A DNA stretch of 64,000 nt from Prochloron sp965198675 (GTDB lineage: Bacteria > Cyanobacteriota > Cyanobacteriia > Cyanobacteriales > Prochloraceae): positions 1,550,001 through 1,614,000 of the forward strand of contig OZ240666.1 of the NCBI GenBank assembly GCA_965198675.1, written 5' to 3'. Shown one piece after another: positions 40,899-49,346 of this stretch. Below the pieces are notes generated by a model. The model did no database searches, had not been told where the DNA came from, and saw only the letters and a list, made by a program, of their open reading frames with translations. Position numbers and translations under genes: made by a program. Numbering within the stretch: the first letter of the stretch is position 1; each line of letters starts with the position of its first letter.

Positions 40899-41681
40899 AT
40901 GGAACGATATTTGCGCGTATTAATTTTATTTTGGAGTACAGCGATCGCCGCCGAATTAGAATACCGCCTCAATTTTATTGTAGCTACTTTCACCAGCGGT
41001 GTCAACCTGGGAGGCAGTATTTTCAGTCTGTTTCTCTTCTACCGTACAGGATATACTTTTTCCGGTTGGAATTGGCAAAAAGCCACCATTTTATTGGGAA
41101 TATTTACCCTCCTCCAAGGCTTTTCTGCTACCTTTCTTATTCCCAATCTTAACCGCATTGTGCGTCAGGTAGAGGAAGGTACCTTAGACTTCGTGATTCT
41201 CAAACCTATTAGCAGTCAATTTTGGCTTTCTACCCGCAGTATTTCCCTTTGGGGATTGCCAGATTTACTCTTTGGGGTTATCTTAATTTTATATGCTGGG
41301 AAGGGATTAGGTTTAGGAATTAGGGACTATTTAGTTAGTGCAGTCCCCATTCTCTGTGGTTTTATCATTCTCTATAGTATCTGGTTTATCCTGGGAGCAA
41401 CTAGTATTTGGTTCGTAAAAATTTACAATGTTACGGAAGTTTTGCGGGGTTTCCTCCAAGGGGGACGTTTTCCCATGGTAGCTTATCCTGCTGTTTATCG
41501 TTTCTTCTTTACTTTTATCGTTCCCGTAGCCTTCCTAACTACCATACCTGCTGAAGCAATGTTGGGTCGCAGTCAAGTTCCTTGGGTCATAGGTAGTGGT
41601 ATCCTAGCCATATGTTTGCTGGCGTTTTCCTCCTCTTTTTGGCGCTTTGCCTTGCGGTTTTATACCAGTGCTTCCAGTTAA
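40899..41681 (+). CDS. ABC-2-family transporter permease
   Basis: 260 residues from ATG 40899, six bases after the toxin relic. Six predicted helices include LVILFWSTAIAAELEYRL-type N-terminus, ILLGIFTLLQGFSATFLI, LPDLLFGVILILYAGKGLGL, AVPILCGFIILYSIWFILGA and FFFTFIVPVAFLTTIPAEAM. The cytoplasmic VEEGTLDFVILKPIS motif matches the ABC-2 permease group. ATPase and second permease are not adjacent, so the complex is encoded elsewhere. Substrate unknown. Confidence 0.75.
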   Translation: MERYLRVLILFWSTAIAAELEYRLNFIVATFTSGVNLGGSIFSLFLFYRTGYTFSGWNWQKATILLGIFTLLQGFSATFLIPNLNRIVRQVEEGTLDFVILKPISSQFWLSTRSISLWGLPDLLFGVILILYAGKGLGLGIRDYLVSAVPILCGFIILYSIWFILGATSIWFVKIYNVTEVLRGFLQGGRFPMVAYPAVYRFFFTFIVPVAFLTTIPAEAMLGRSQVPWVIGSGILAICLLAFSSSFWRFALRFYTSASS

Positions 41682-41683
41682 CT

Positions 41684-41715
41684 ATCCTTTGCGCCTTTGC
41701 GTCTTTGCGCGAGAC
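41684..41715. repeat. Family-E arm between the ABC permease and the AEC carrier
   Basis: CCTTTGCGCCTTTGCGTCTT followed by TGCGCGAGAC, a single right arm between two convergent genes. Confidence 0.65.
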
Positions 41716-41719
41716 ACTA

Positions 41720-42604
41720 CTAAGCACTCAGAGCAAACAAAACCAAGGGCAAAGTCAAAAAGGACAACAGAGTAGATACCACCACCACCCTCACAGTACG
41801 AGGGGCATCCCCACCAAACTCCTGAGCGATGAGAAAGGTAACGATAGCAGCGGGCATAGCACTCTGCAAAACTAACACTTGCAAGTCTAAAGTGCTCAAA
41901 CCGAGAGCTTTCCCTACCACATAGGCGATTATTCCTCCCCCTAGGAGACGCAGCACACTGGCACCCCCTTCATAAAGACTAAATTTTAACGGGCTGCGAG
42001 CAATTTGGATTCCCAGAATTAAGATGGCCACGGGAGTAGCTGCTGCTGCTAGAATCTCCAAGCCTGCATCTAATTTCCAAGGTAGGGAGGTACCAAACAA
42101 ACGCAAAGCAAAACCTGCTGGTATAGCCCACACTAAGGGCAGTTTCAGAGTCAGACTCAGCCCAGGGCGCCAACCTCCCCCTTTCAGGAAAGCAGGGGTG
42201 ATGGAAAATAATAGGATATTGGAGGTTAGGAGGTAAATTATTGCCCTATCTAATCCTGGTTCTCCCAAGGCAAATAATACCACGGCAAGCCCCATATTCC
42301 CAGCGTTGGGCATCACACTAGTGAGCACCAGGCTTTTTTGCACTGTGTTACCCAGCCCACGCCCCAATACCATAGCTGTGAGAAACATGAGACCATAGGT
42401 GATAACGCAGCCAACTATAAGCCCCAGACAATCATCTAAAGTCAGGGTATTACGATACATCTTATAGGCGATGAGGGCCGGAAACAAGACGTAGATAGAA
42501 AGACGGGAGAGAGTGGGTAAGTCCAAGGAGAGGGTTTTGCCCACTAGGAAACCGATAGCGACGATAACCGCTACGGGGAGAACAACAGAGAAAATAGCAA
42601 TCAT
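41720..42604 (-). CDS. AEC-family auxin efflux carrier-like transporter
   Basis: 294 residues, about ten membrane helices. The N-terminal VVLPVAVIVAIGFLVGKTLS and LSIYVLFPALIAYKMYRN, and the central TSVMPNAGNMGLAVVLFALG, are the conserved AEC motifs; LVLQSAMPAAIVTFLIAQEF repeats the pattern in the second half. The family exports organic anions such as malate; the substrate here is unknown. Divergent from cobW, sharing a 41-bp gap. Confidence 0.85.
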   Translation of the reverse strand: MIAIFSVVLPVAVIVAIGFLVGKTLSLDLPTLSRLSIYVLFPALIAYKMYRNTLTLDDCLGLIVGCVITYGLMFLTAMVLGRGLGNTVQKSLVLTSVMPNAGNMGLAVVLFALGEPGLDRAIIYLLTSNILLFSITPAFLKGGGWRPGLSLTLKLPLVWAIPAGFALRLFGTSLPWKLDAGLEILAAAATPVAILILGIQIARSPLKFSLYEGGASVLRLLGGGIIAYVVGKALGLSTLDLQVLVLQSAMPAAIVTFLIAQEFGGDAPRTVRVVVVSTLLSFLTLPLVLFALSA

Positions 42605-42645
42605 GTTATATTAAACGCCAAATGAACAAGGATGAACGCCCATAA

Positions 42646-43677
42646 ATGCATAAAATACCTGTTACCGTTATTACTGGCTTTCTCGGTGCTGGGAAAACAA
42701 CCCTAGTGCGTCATTTACTGCAAAATAACCGTGGACGACGTATCGCTGTTATGGTAAATGAATTTGGCGAATTGGGCATCGATGGAGAATTGCTTCGTTC
42801 TTGTCAAATTTGCGACGAGGAGGAAAACCCGGAAAATAATATTGTCGAATTGACCAATGGCTGTCTTTGCTGTACGGTTCAGGAAGAATTTTACCCCACC
42901 ATGGAGCAACTCCTGCAACGACGAGATAAGATTGATTGCCTGTTGGTAGAAACCTCTGGATTAGCACTGCCCAAACCCCTGGTTCAAGCCTTCCGTTGGC
43001 CCGCTATTCGCAATGGTGCTACGGTGGATGGAGTAATAACTGTGGTAGATGGTAAAGCCTTAGCTGAAGGCACTCTAGTGGGGGATTTGGCAGCATTGGA
43101 AGCTCAACGACGAGGTGACCCCAATTTAGAACACGAAACCCCCATAGAGGAATTGTTTGCAGACCAACTAGCTTGTGCAGATTTGGTTTTGCTGACTAAA
43201 GTAGACTTGTTGGACGACTCAAATTTGACTCAAATAAAAACATGGCTACAAAGAGAGTTGCGACCCGGGGTGAAAGTGGTTTCTTGCTATAATGGGGAAA
43301 TTAACTCAGATGTTTTGCTGGGTTTCAATGCAGCAGTGGAAGATAATTTAGCTAGTCGTCCCAGTCATCATGATAGCGAAGAAGAACATGAACACGACGA
43401 TGATATTAACTCTGTCCAATTGATTTTAGACCAAAACTTCCACCCGGAAGCACTCAAAAATAAGCTGGAAAAGCTAGTACAACAAGAAGAGATTTATCGC
43501 ATTAAAGGCTTTGTGAACGTCCCCAACAAACCTATGCGCTTGATTTTGCAAGGAGTTGGCGATCGCTTTGATTCTTTTTACGATCGCCTCTGGCATACTG
43601 ACGAACCCCGTCAAACTCGCTTAGTATTTATCGGACGGAACCTGGAACAAAATCGGGTCCAACAAGCACTATTATAG
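42646..43677 (+). CDS. CobW/COG0523-family GTPase
   Basis: 343 residues. P-loop GFLGAGKTTLVRHLL, Walker B-like CLLVETSGLALPKP, the metal-binding GCLCC motif in LTNGCLCCTVQEEFYP, NKxD-type LTKVDLL, and a His/Asp-rich metal loop HHDSEEEHEHDDD at about 244-256, before the CobW C-terminal domain (EIYRIKGFVNVPNKPMRLIL). COG0523 GTPases insert metals (Zn, Co) into client proteins. The cobW-type name is not proof of a role in B12. No metal-responsive site is obvious upstream. Confidence 0.88.
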   Translation: MHKIPVTVITGFLGAGKTTLVRHLLQNNRGRRIAVMVNEFGELGIDGELLRSCQICDEEENPENNIVELTNGCLCCTVQEEFYPTMEQLLQRRDKIDCLLVETSGLALPKPLVQAFRWPAIRNGATVDGVITVVDGKALAEGTLVGDLAALEAQRRGDPNLEHETPIEELFADQLACADLVLLTKVDLLDDSNLTQIKTWLQRELRPGVKVVSCYNGEINSDVLLGFNAAVEDNLASRPSHHDSEEEHEHDDDINSVQLILDQNFHPEALKNKLEKLVQQEEIYRIKGFVNVPNKPMRLILQGVGDRFDSFYDRLWHTDEPRQTRLVFIGRNLEQNRVQQALL

Positions 43678-43768
43678 CACCTACCACGAACTTCCTCTCT
43701 TATCTTTCTCTGCGTCCTCTGCGCCTCTGCGGTTTATATTATAATAGTAAAATAGGTAATTTTCGGTT

Positions 43769-44797
43769 ATGAGTAACACGCAGACGCGCAAAGCAGACCA
43801 CTTGAGGATTTGTCTGGAGGAGGACGTTCAATTTCGCGCCAATACCAATGGTTTGGAACGCTATCGCTTTACTCACTCCTGTTTACCAGAACTGAACGAC
43901 CGGGAAATAGACTTAAAAACTACCTTTTTAGGAAAAGAGTTAAGTGCACCCCTGTTGATTTCTTCCATGACAGGAGGTACGGAAACCGCAAAGAGGATTA
44001 ACTATCGCCTTGCTGAAGCTGCACAAACTTACGGTTTGGCTATGGGGGTGGGTTCCCAGCGGGTAGCGGTGGAAAAGCCGGATTTAGCCCATACTTTGGC
44101 CGTCCGCTCTGTTGCCCCCAACATACTATTATTAGCAAATCTGGGGGCAGTGCAACTAAATTATCAGTACAATGTAGACCATTGCTTGCGGGTGATTGAC
44201 TTTCTAGAAGCTGATGCTTTAATTCTCCATCTCAATGCCTTACAGGAGTTTATCCAACCCAACGGGGACACTAACTTCAAAGGATTACTTGACAAAATCG
44301 AAAAATTGTGCCATAAGATAGATATACCCATAATTGCCAAAGAAGTGGGCAACGGTATCTCCGGAAAAATGGCCCAACAGTTAGTCAGAGCTGGAGTGAG
44401 AGCCATCGACGTAGCGGGGGCTGGGGGCACTTCTTGGGCTAAAGTAGAAAGCAAGCGGGCAGAGAGTGCCATGAGGCGACGTTTGGGAGAAACTTTTGCC
44501 GATTGGGGCATACCCACAGCAGAGTGTATCGTAGAAATTAAGTCTCTTGAACCTAACCTACCCCTAATTGCTTCGGGAGGTTTGAAGAATGGTTTAGATG
44601 TAGCAAAGGCCATCGCTCTAGGAGCCAACCTAGCAGGTTTAGCTCGCCCTTTCCTGGCAGCAGCAGCAGAATCCGCCGCAGCCCTGGATGAGTTGGTACA
44701 ATTGCTCATCGCAGAACTAACTGGGGTTCTCTTTTGCACTGGTAATCAGAATTTAACAGCATTGCAAAATTCCCAATCTCTACACAAGATACAATAA
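43769..44797 (+). CDS. fni: Type 2 isopentenyl-diphosphate delta-isomerase
   Basis: 342 residues. FMN- and substrate-binding motifs: LLISSMTGGTETAKRINYRL, GLAMGVGSQRVA, HLNALQEFIQPNGDTNF, IIAKEVGNGISGKMAQQL, VAGAGGTSWAKVE and IASGGLKNGLDVAKAIALGA. It interconverts IPP and DMAPP for carotenoid, chlorophyll and quinone side chains. The upstream gap has a family-E arm (CTCTGCGCCTCTGCGG) and the downstream gap another (44810-44835). Confidence 0.94.
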   Translation: MSNTQTRKADHLRICLEEDVQFRANTNGLERYRFTHSCLPELNDREIDLKTTFLGKELSAPLLISSMTGGTETAKRINYRLAEAAQTYGLAMGVGSQRVAVEKPDLAHTLAVRSVAPNILLLANLGAVQLNYQYNVDHCLRVIDFLEADALILHLNALQEFIQPNGDTNFKGLLDKIEKLCHKIDIPIIAKEVGNGISGKMAQQLVRAGVRAIDVAGAGGTSWAKVESKRAESAMRRRLGETFADWGIPTAECIVEIKSLEPNLPLIASGGLKNGLDVAKAIALGANLAGLARPFLAAAAESAAALDELVQLLIAELTGVLFCTGNQNLTALQNSQSLHKIQ

Positions 44798-44837
44798 GAA
44801 AACCTCTTTGCGCCTTAGCGCCTTTGCGCGAAACATT

Positions 44838-46631
44838 ATGAACCAATTTTTAAAACAAACAGGAGCTAGTATCCTGGGCACTCTCACCGCACTGATTCTC
44901 TTTTTTACCCTGGGAACGGGGGTATTGGTGTTCTTAGTGAATGCCATAGCAGTGCGGGATAGTGAACCCCACGTAAAAGCTAAATCAGTGCTCCTATTGG
45001 ATTTGTCCATACCTATCCGGGATACCTCACCCCCTGCTGACTTTAACAGTGTTCTCTCCAACTCTAACGAGGGTATCATTCCTTTGCGGCAAGCTATTCA
45101 AGCTATCGATAAAGCAGCTCAAGACAATCGCATTGTCGGTATATTCTTAGATGGTAGGTTCGGTGGTGGGGCTACAGGCTATGGTAACCTCAAGGAAATA
45201 CGGACAGCTCTCCAACGGTTTAAAGATAAGGGTAAGAAAATTATCGCCTATGATGTGAATACCAGCGAAAGGGAATATTATTTGACTTCCCTGGCAGATA
45301 CTATCATACTCAATCCTCTGGGAACCTTGGAAATGAACGGGTTGGGTTCCGAACAACTCTTCTTCACCGGAGCATTAGAAAAATACGGCGTCGGTGTCCA
45401 AGTAGTGGGGGTAGGGAGTTATAAAGCTGCGGTGGAACCCTTTACCAGCAAGAGTCTGAGTCGGGAAAATCGGGAGCAAACGGAAGCTTTATTGACCGAC
45501 CTGTGGGAGGATTTTCTGTCTACAGTAGCCCCCAGTAGGGAGTTAACTGCTCGCGAGTTGCAAGATTGGACAGATACTCAGGGATTTTTGACGCCGCGCG
45601 AAGCTGAAAGTGCTGGTTTGATAGACAGAGTCGCTCACTTTGATGAAGCGATCGCCGGTTTGCAAGCATTAACTGGGGTAAACTCAGAAGATAAGTCTTT
45701 CCGACAAATTAGTCTGAGCAAGTACTCTCAAGTAGCAGAGCGAGATATTAAGTTTTCCCGCAATACTATAGCTATAGTCTATGGGGAAGGTACTATTGTC
45801 AATGGGGAAGGTAACCTAGAGGAAATAGGGGGCGATCGCTTAGCCCGTTCCTTGCGTAAACTGCGTCAAGACGACTCGGTCAAAGCAGTTATCCTGCGGG
45901 TAAATAGTCCTGGTGGTAGTGCCACAGCTTCTGATGTTATTCTCAGGGAAGTAGAACTGACGAGGGAGTCCAAGCCTGTTATAGTTTCTCTGGGTAATGT
46001 AGCAGCTTCTGGAGGCTATTGGATTGCTACGGGAGCGGATTATATTTTGGCCCAGGAAAATACCATTACCGGTTCTATTGGAGTCTTCGGTCTCTTGTTC
46101 GATATCCAGCAACTGGGCAATAATAATGGCTTAACTTGGGACGTAGTTAAGACAGGGCGTTTTGCCGATATTAACACTGTTTCTCGTCCTAAAACTAAAA
46201 AGGAATTAGATATTTATCAAGGGTTTGTGGATGAAATTTACGAGCTGTTTTTAGCTAAAGTAGCCTCTTCCCGGAATTTAACTGTGTCGGAGGTAGCCAA
46301 CATTGCTGAAGGCAGAGTTTGGTCGGGTATAGACGCTAAAGAGATAGGTTTGATAGATGAAATTGGGGGCTTGGAGGAGGCGATCGCCTATACTGCTGCC
46401 CAAGCAGAATTAGGGGAAGATTGGAAAATTGAAGAATATCCCAAACAACGCAGTTTTCAAGAGGAAATTCTTGAAAGATTGTTGAGTGTGAAGCAAGTCA
46501 AAAAGGCTGAACAACTTGACCCCCTCACAGCTAAATTGCTAGAATTTAAAGAAGACTTGAGCATGTTACAAACCTTAAACGATCCTCGGGGTATTTACAC
46601 TCGCCTACCTTTTAGTTTCCACATTAAATAA
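44838..46631 (+). CDS. sppA: Signal peptide peptidase SppA, 67K type
   Basis: 597 residues from ATG 44838. An N-terminal membrane helix (ILGTLTALILFFTLGTGVLV) is followed by two tandem S49 domains. The general-base Lys lies in VVGVGSYKAAVEPFTSKSLS and the nucleophile Ser in SLGNVAASGGYWIATGA. SppA degrades signal peptides and, in cyanobacteria, is linked to thylakoid acclimation and phycobilisome breakdown under high light. The start follows a family-E repeat arm ending CTTTGCGCGAAAC, so the repeat reaches to within 10 bp of the coding sequence. Confidence 0.93.
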   Translation: MNQFLKQTGASILGTLTALILFFTLGTGVLVFLVNAIAVRDSEPHVKAKSVLLLDLSIPIRDTSPPADFNSVLSNSNEGIIPLRQAIQAIDKAAQDNRIVGIFLDGRFGGGATGYGNLKEIRTALQRFKDKGKKIIAYDVNTSEREYYLTSLADTIILNPLGTLEMNGLGSEQLFFTGALEKYGVGVQVVGVGSYKAAVEPFTSKSLSRENREQTEALLTDLWEDFLSTVAPSRELTARELQDWTDTQGFLTPREAESAGLIDRVAHFDEAIAGLQALTGVNSEDKSFRQISLSKYSQVAERDIKFSRNTIAIVYGEGTIVNGEGNLEEIGGDRLARSLRKLRQDDSVKAVILRVNSPGGSATASDVILREVELTRESKPVIVSLGNVAASGGYWIATGADYILAQENTITGSIGVFGLLFDIQQLGNNNGLTWDVVKTGRFADINTVSRPKTKKELDIYQGFVDEIYELFLAKVASSRNLTVSEVANIAEGRVWSGIDAKEIGLIDEIGGLEEAIAYTAAQAELGEDWKIEEYPKQRSFQEEILERLLSVKQVKKAEQLDPLTAKLLEFKEDLSMLQTLNDPRGIYTRLPFSFHIK

Positions 46632-46930
46632 CCGTAGGGTGGGCATTGCCCACCGACAGTTAGCCTTGTGTAGGGTGGGCAATGATGATATTGATTTTAC
46701 CAGTCGGTATGGAGAAGAGCATTGCCCACCAGACAACTGCCATTATTAGACAACGGCTGGTGGGCAAAATTTAGATGATTTTCCACTTTAGTCATAAAAT
46801 TTAACCTTTGCCCACCCTACATGATAGACTATCACAAATGTTGAATCCTGTTACAAAACTTTACATTAATGGTTACAAGATTCCTATTGTATATAACCGA
46901 TTTGTTGACACATATAAGCCTGAAGAAAGC
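46632..46930. repeat. Cluster of family-A palindromes
   Basis: 46634-46655 is a family-A palindrome (GGGTGGGCATTGCCCACC). Further inverted partners follow: GTAGGGTGGGCAATG near 46672, GAGCATTGCCCACC near 46717, GGCTGGTGGGCAAA near 46754 and TTGCCCACCCTAC near 46808. From 46838 a short open stretch reads MLNPVTKLYINGYKIPIVYN then RFVDTYKPEES; this may be the start of a lost gene. Confidence 0.6.
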
Positions 46931-47500
46931 TTCGTGCTATGTTGGTTTGGATGTTTCGCGCAAAGGCGCAAAGACGCAAAGAGGAGAGTAAGGGGTGGTT
47001 AATATGTGGCACCGTGTTTTTTGAGGAGTTCCACTACCTCCTTCTTCCTCTGATAAGCTCCGTAATAGAGAGGAGTCGCGCCATCATTAGTCTTAGCATT
47101 AACGTCAGCCTCGTTGGCAATAAGTAGTTCGACTACCTCCTTCTTCCCGTAATAAGCTGCCTCATGGAATCGATGCTGTTGGTTCGTGCTATGTTGGTTT
47201 GGATGTTTCGCGCAAAGGCGCAAAGACGCAAAGAGGAGAGTAAGGGGTGGTTAATATGTGGCACCGTGTTTTTTGAGGAGTTCCACTACCTCCTTCTTCC
47301 TCTGATAAGCTCCGTAATAGAGAGGAGTCGCGCCATCATTAGTCTTAGCATTAACGTCAGCCTCGTTGGCAATAAGTAGTTCGACTACCTCCTTCTTCCC
47401 GTAATAAGCTGCCTCATGGAATCGGTGCTGTTGGTTCGTGCTATGTTGGTTTGGATGTTTCGCGCAAAGGCGCAAAGACGCAAAGAGGGGAGTAAGGGGT
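46930..47500. repeat. 252-bp tandem repeat of the ankyrin 3' end (three family-E arms)
   Basis: A unit starting TTCGTGCTATGTTGGTTTGG occurs at about 46930, 47182 and 47434 (period 252 bp). Each unit holds a family-E arm (GCGCAAAGGCGCAAAGACGC) and, on the minus strand, the last two ankyrin repeats (EAAYYGKKEVVELLIANEAD ... LLKKHGATY). The last unit joins the intact 3' end of the truncated kinase gene. It is a duplicated gene tail, not a CRISPR array. Confidence 0.85.
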
Positions 47501-47502
47501 GG

Positions 47503-48711
47503 TTAATATGTGGCACCGTGTTGTTTGAGGAGTTTCACTATTTCTGTCTTACTCTGCCACCTACTAGAAGAAGCTGCCTTATAGAGAGGAGTTTCGCCAT
47601 TATAAGTTTTAGCATTAACATCAGCCCCGTTAGCTATGAGCAGTTCAGCTACCTTCTTGTTCCCCTGATAAGCTGCCCCATGGAGAGGAGTCACGCCATT
47701 ATAAGTCTTAGCATTAACATCAGCCCCGTTAGCTATGAGCAGTTGGACTACCTCCTTCTTCCTCTGATAAGCTACGTAATAGACAGGAGTTTCGCCAGAA
47801 GCTGCCAAATAGAGAGGAGTCTCGCCATCATTAGTTTTAGCATTAACGTCAGCCTCGTTGGCAATAAGTAGTTCGACGACCTCCTTCTTCCCGTAATAAG
47901 CTGCGTAATGGAGAGAAGTCCTGCCATCATTATCCTTAGCATTAACGTCAGCTCCGTTGGCAATGAGGAGTGCTACTATTTTTTCCTTACCCCTAGAAGC
48001 TGCTCCATGGAGAATACTTCTGTTCTCATTATCTTTAGCATTAAGGTCACGGCCCAGGATATTTCGCAGTTTTCTTATCTCATTAGCACCAGCCCCCCTG
48101 ACTGAGAGATTTTGTGCTATCTCAGTATGACCGTGGTCTGTAGCCCAAAATAGACACTCTAAAGAGGCAGCCAACCTCCCACCTTGTTGAAAGAAAGAGA
48201 GAGTTACCTCTTCATTCTCACACAGTTCCTCAGGATAAAATTCCAAACGACTCAAAAACGCCCACTTATAAGCATTCAGACCATAAACAACCAGAAAACC
48301 AGCCACTCCCACACCTAATAAACTCATTCCTCCTTGTAACCAACCTATCCACTCTCCCTGAGGTAAAGGTACAACAAAGGTCGAACGACGTAAAGCAGTA
48401 AGAGAGTCTTGTGCTGTAGGAAAGCGCTCTTCTGGAATAGGTTCCAACATCTTCTCCAACCAATTAGCGAAGCCTTCAGAAATGTTAACATGGTCCCGAA
48501 CCTCAATTCTCAGACCATCTTCTGACAACTCAGCAGGGTTACGATGGGTAAGGAGGAACAAAACTGTGGCTCCCAAACTATACAAATCCGAAGCAGGAAT
48601 AGCTTTGCTGGTCCACTGTTCCGGGGCTGCATAACCAATAGTTCCCATAGCAGTACTTCCCCGCATTAAGGTAGTATAATAGGTGTGCTGTACAGCACCA
48701 AAGTCCACCAA
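47503..48711 (-). CDS. 5'-truncated kinase-ankyrin paralogue
   Basis: 402 codons. It starts at a V-D-F-G triplet (MVDFGAVQHTYYTTLMRGST), i.e. in the middle of the kinase activation region, and has lost the glycine loop, Lys and HRD catalytic loop present in the copy at 37009-38196. From there to the membrane helix (LLGVGVAGFLVVYGLNAY) the two copies are nearly identical in DNA. Five or so ankyrin repeats follow, ending LLKQHGATY. Upstream, the residual codons for EEGKIFL join directly to TTTTATTTTATGAGGATGT, the sequence that lies just before the start of the intact kinase, so about 450 bp were deleted. Not a functional kinase; at most an ankyrin-membrane protein. Confidence 0.8.
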   Translation of the reverse strand: MVDFGAVQHTYYTTLMRGSTAMGTIGYAAPEQWTSKAIPASDLYSLGATVLFLLTHRNPAELSEDGLRIEVRDHVNISEGFANWLEKMLEPIPEERFPTAQDSLTALRRSTFVVPLPQGEWIGWLQGGMSLLGVGVAGFLVVYGLNAYKWAFLSRLEFYPEELCENEEVTLSFFQQGGRLAASLECLFWATDHGHTEIAQNLSVRGAGANEIRKLRNILGRDLNAKDNENRSILHGAASRGKEKIVALLIANGADVNAKDNDGRTSLHYAAYYGKKEVVELLIANEADVNAKTNDGETPLYLAASGETPVYYVAYQRKKEVVQLLIANGADVNAKTYNGVTPLHGAAYQGNKKVAELLIANGADVNAKTYNGETPLYKAASSSRWQSKTEIVKLLKQHGATY

Positions 48712-48732
48712 GAATATTTTCCCCTCCTCTGT

Positions 48733-49098
48733 TTTATTTTATGAGGATGTTTCACGCAGAGGCGCAGAGGCGCGGAGGGGGAGGATATGGTATTCTGATT
48801 TTAGATTATATAACAAAAACCAGCCAATTAAGTTCTGAAGAACTTTTGCAGGGGTAATCCCTAGCTGCTTGGCTATTTCTGCTATTTCTTCTCCTCCTTT
48901 GGCTCCAAAGGTCAAACTTTCCTGATTTATTCATGAAAACCTCACGGGAGTTGGGAAACCGCCATCTTTCAAGTGGCGGAGGAACAACGACGCGGCAAAT
49001 TTATTTGTTGTCCCCCACCAGGGGGGGGTGGAGTTTATACTCCACAAACTCCTCTTACGAGGGTAAAGTTCGCCTCGTCAATGTTTTCCAAGCTTGTT
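48733..49098. repeat. Intergenic region with repeats and gene scraps
   Basis: 48749-48783 is a family-E arm (CACGCAGAGGCGCAGAGGCG). 48815-48925 on the minus strand reads ESLTFGAKGGEEIAEIAKQL then GITPAKVLQNLIG, a fragment of a helix-turn-helix-like protein. 49008-49032 is a CCCCCCACC-type palindrome. 49035-49075 contains GTTTATACTCCACAAACTCC and a CTCTTACGAGGG block that may extend the RNA at 49100-49285. Confidence 0.5.
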
Positions 49099-49099
49099 C

Positions 49100-49285
49100 G
49101 GCTTGCTGCACTGCCTTACCCCTCGTAAAGCTGTTTAACAACAAGCGACAGAGCCACAAACTGGCGACGCATTCGTGGGTGTCGTGACTCAAAAAACGTA
49201 GCCCTCGAAGGACTTAGACTGGTCTCGCAGCTTCATCGCTCTGAGGCTCGAGAGCCACGGAGGTTTAGCGCGGGGTGCTGACGAT
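49100..49285 (-). ncRNA. Candidate structured RNA (omega-RNA/HEARO-like), copy B
   Basis: Read on the minus strand from 49282: GTCAGCACCCCGCGC, then GGCTCTCGAGCCTC, GAGACCAG, GGGCTACGTT, and near the end GTTAAACAG with TTTACGAGGGGTAA (49114-49129) and GGCAGTGCAG. These blocks occur in the same order in copy A (11024-11230, plus strand). No open frame is conserved. A strong promoter (49317-49346, minus) sits just upstream, which copy A lacks nearby. I infer an expressed non-coding RNA, possibly a standalone guide RNA of the IscB (HEARO) type; no IscB gene is present in the window. Ends are approximate and may extend to about 49024. Confidence 0.45.
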
Positions 49286-49316
49286 AAGACTCCTTTCGTG
49301 TTTTCTTGACATCTCT

Positions 49317-49346
49317 AGTATAGTATATAGAGCTAGTCAGTGTCAA
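49317..49346 (-). promoter_or_regulatory. Promoter reading into the candidate RNA
   Basis: On the minus strand: TTGACA (49346-49341), 18-bp spacer, TATACT (49322-49317). The transcript would start near 49310 and enter the conserved RNA blocks about 28 bases later. The -35 box overlaps the symporter stop codon. Confidence 0.65.

Noticed and set aside
42605..42645. Possible cobalamin or zinc regulatory element before the CobW GTPase gene
   Set aside because: The gap is only 41 bp and divergent; there is no room for a riboswitch and no clear zinc-regulator palindrome.
46930..47500. Regular 252-bp repeat spacing resembling a repeat array such as CRISPR
   Set aside because: Units are long, contain coding sequence of an ankyrin tail and no short unique spacers; it is a segmental tandem duplication.
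48933..49187. Plus-strand open frame of 84 codons
   Set aside because: It lies on the strand opposite the conserved RNA blocks, is not conserved in the second copy at 11024-11230, and has low-complexity composition.
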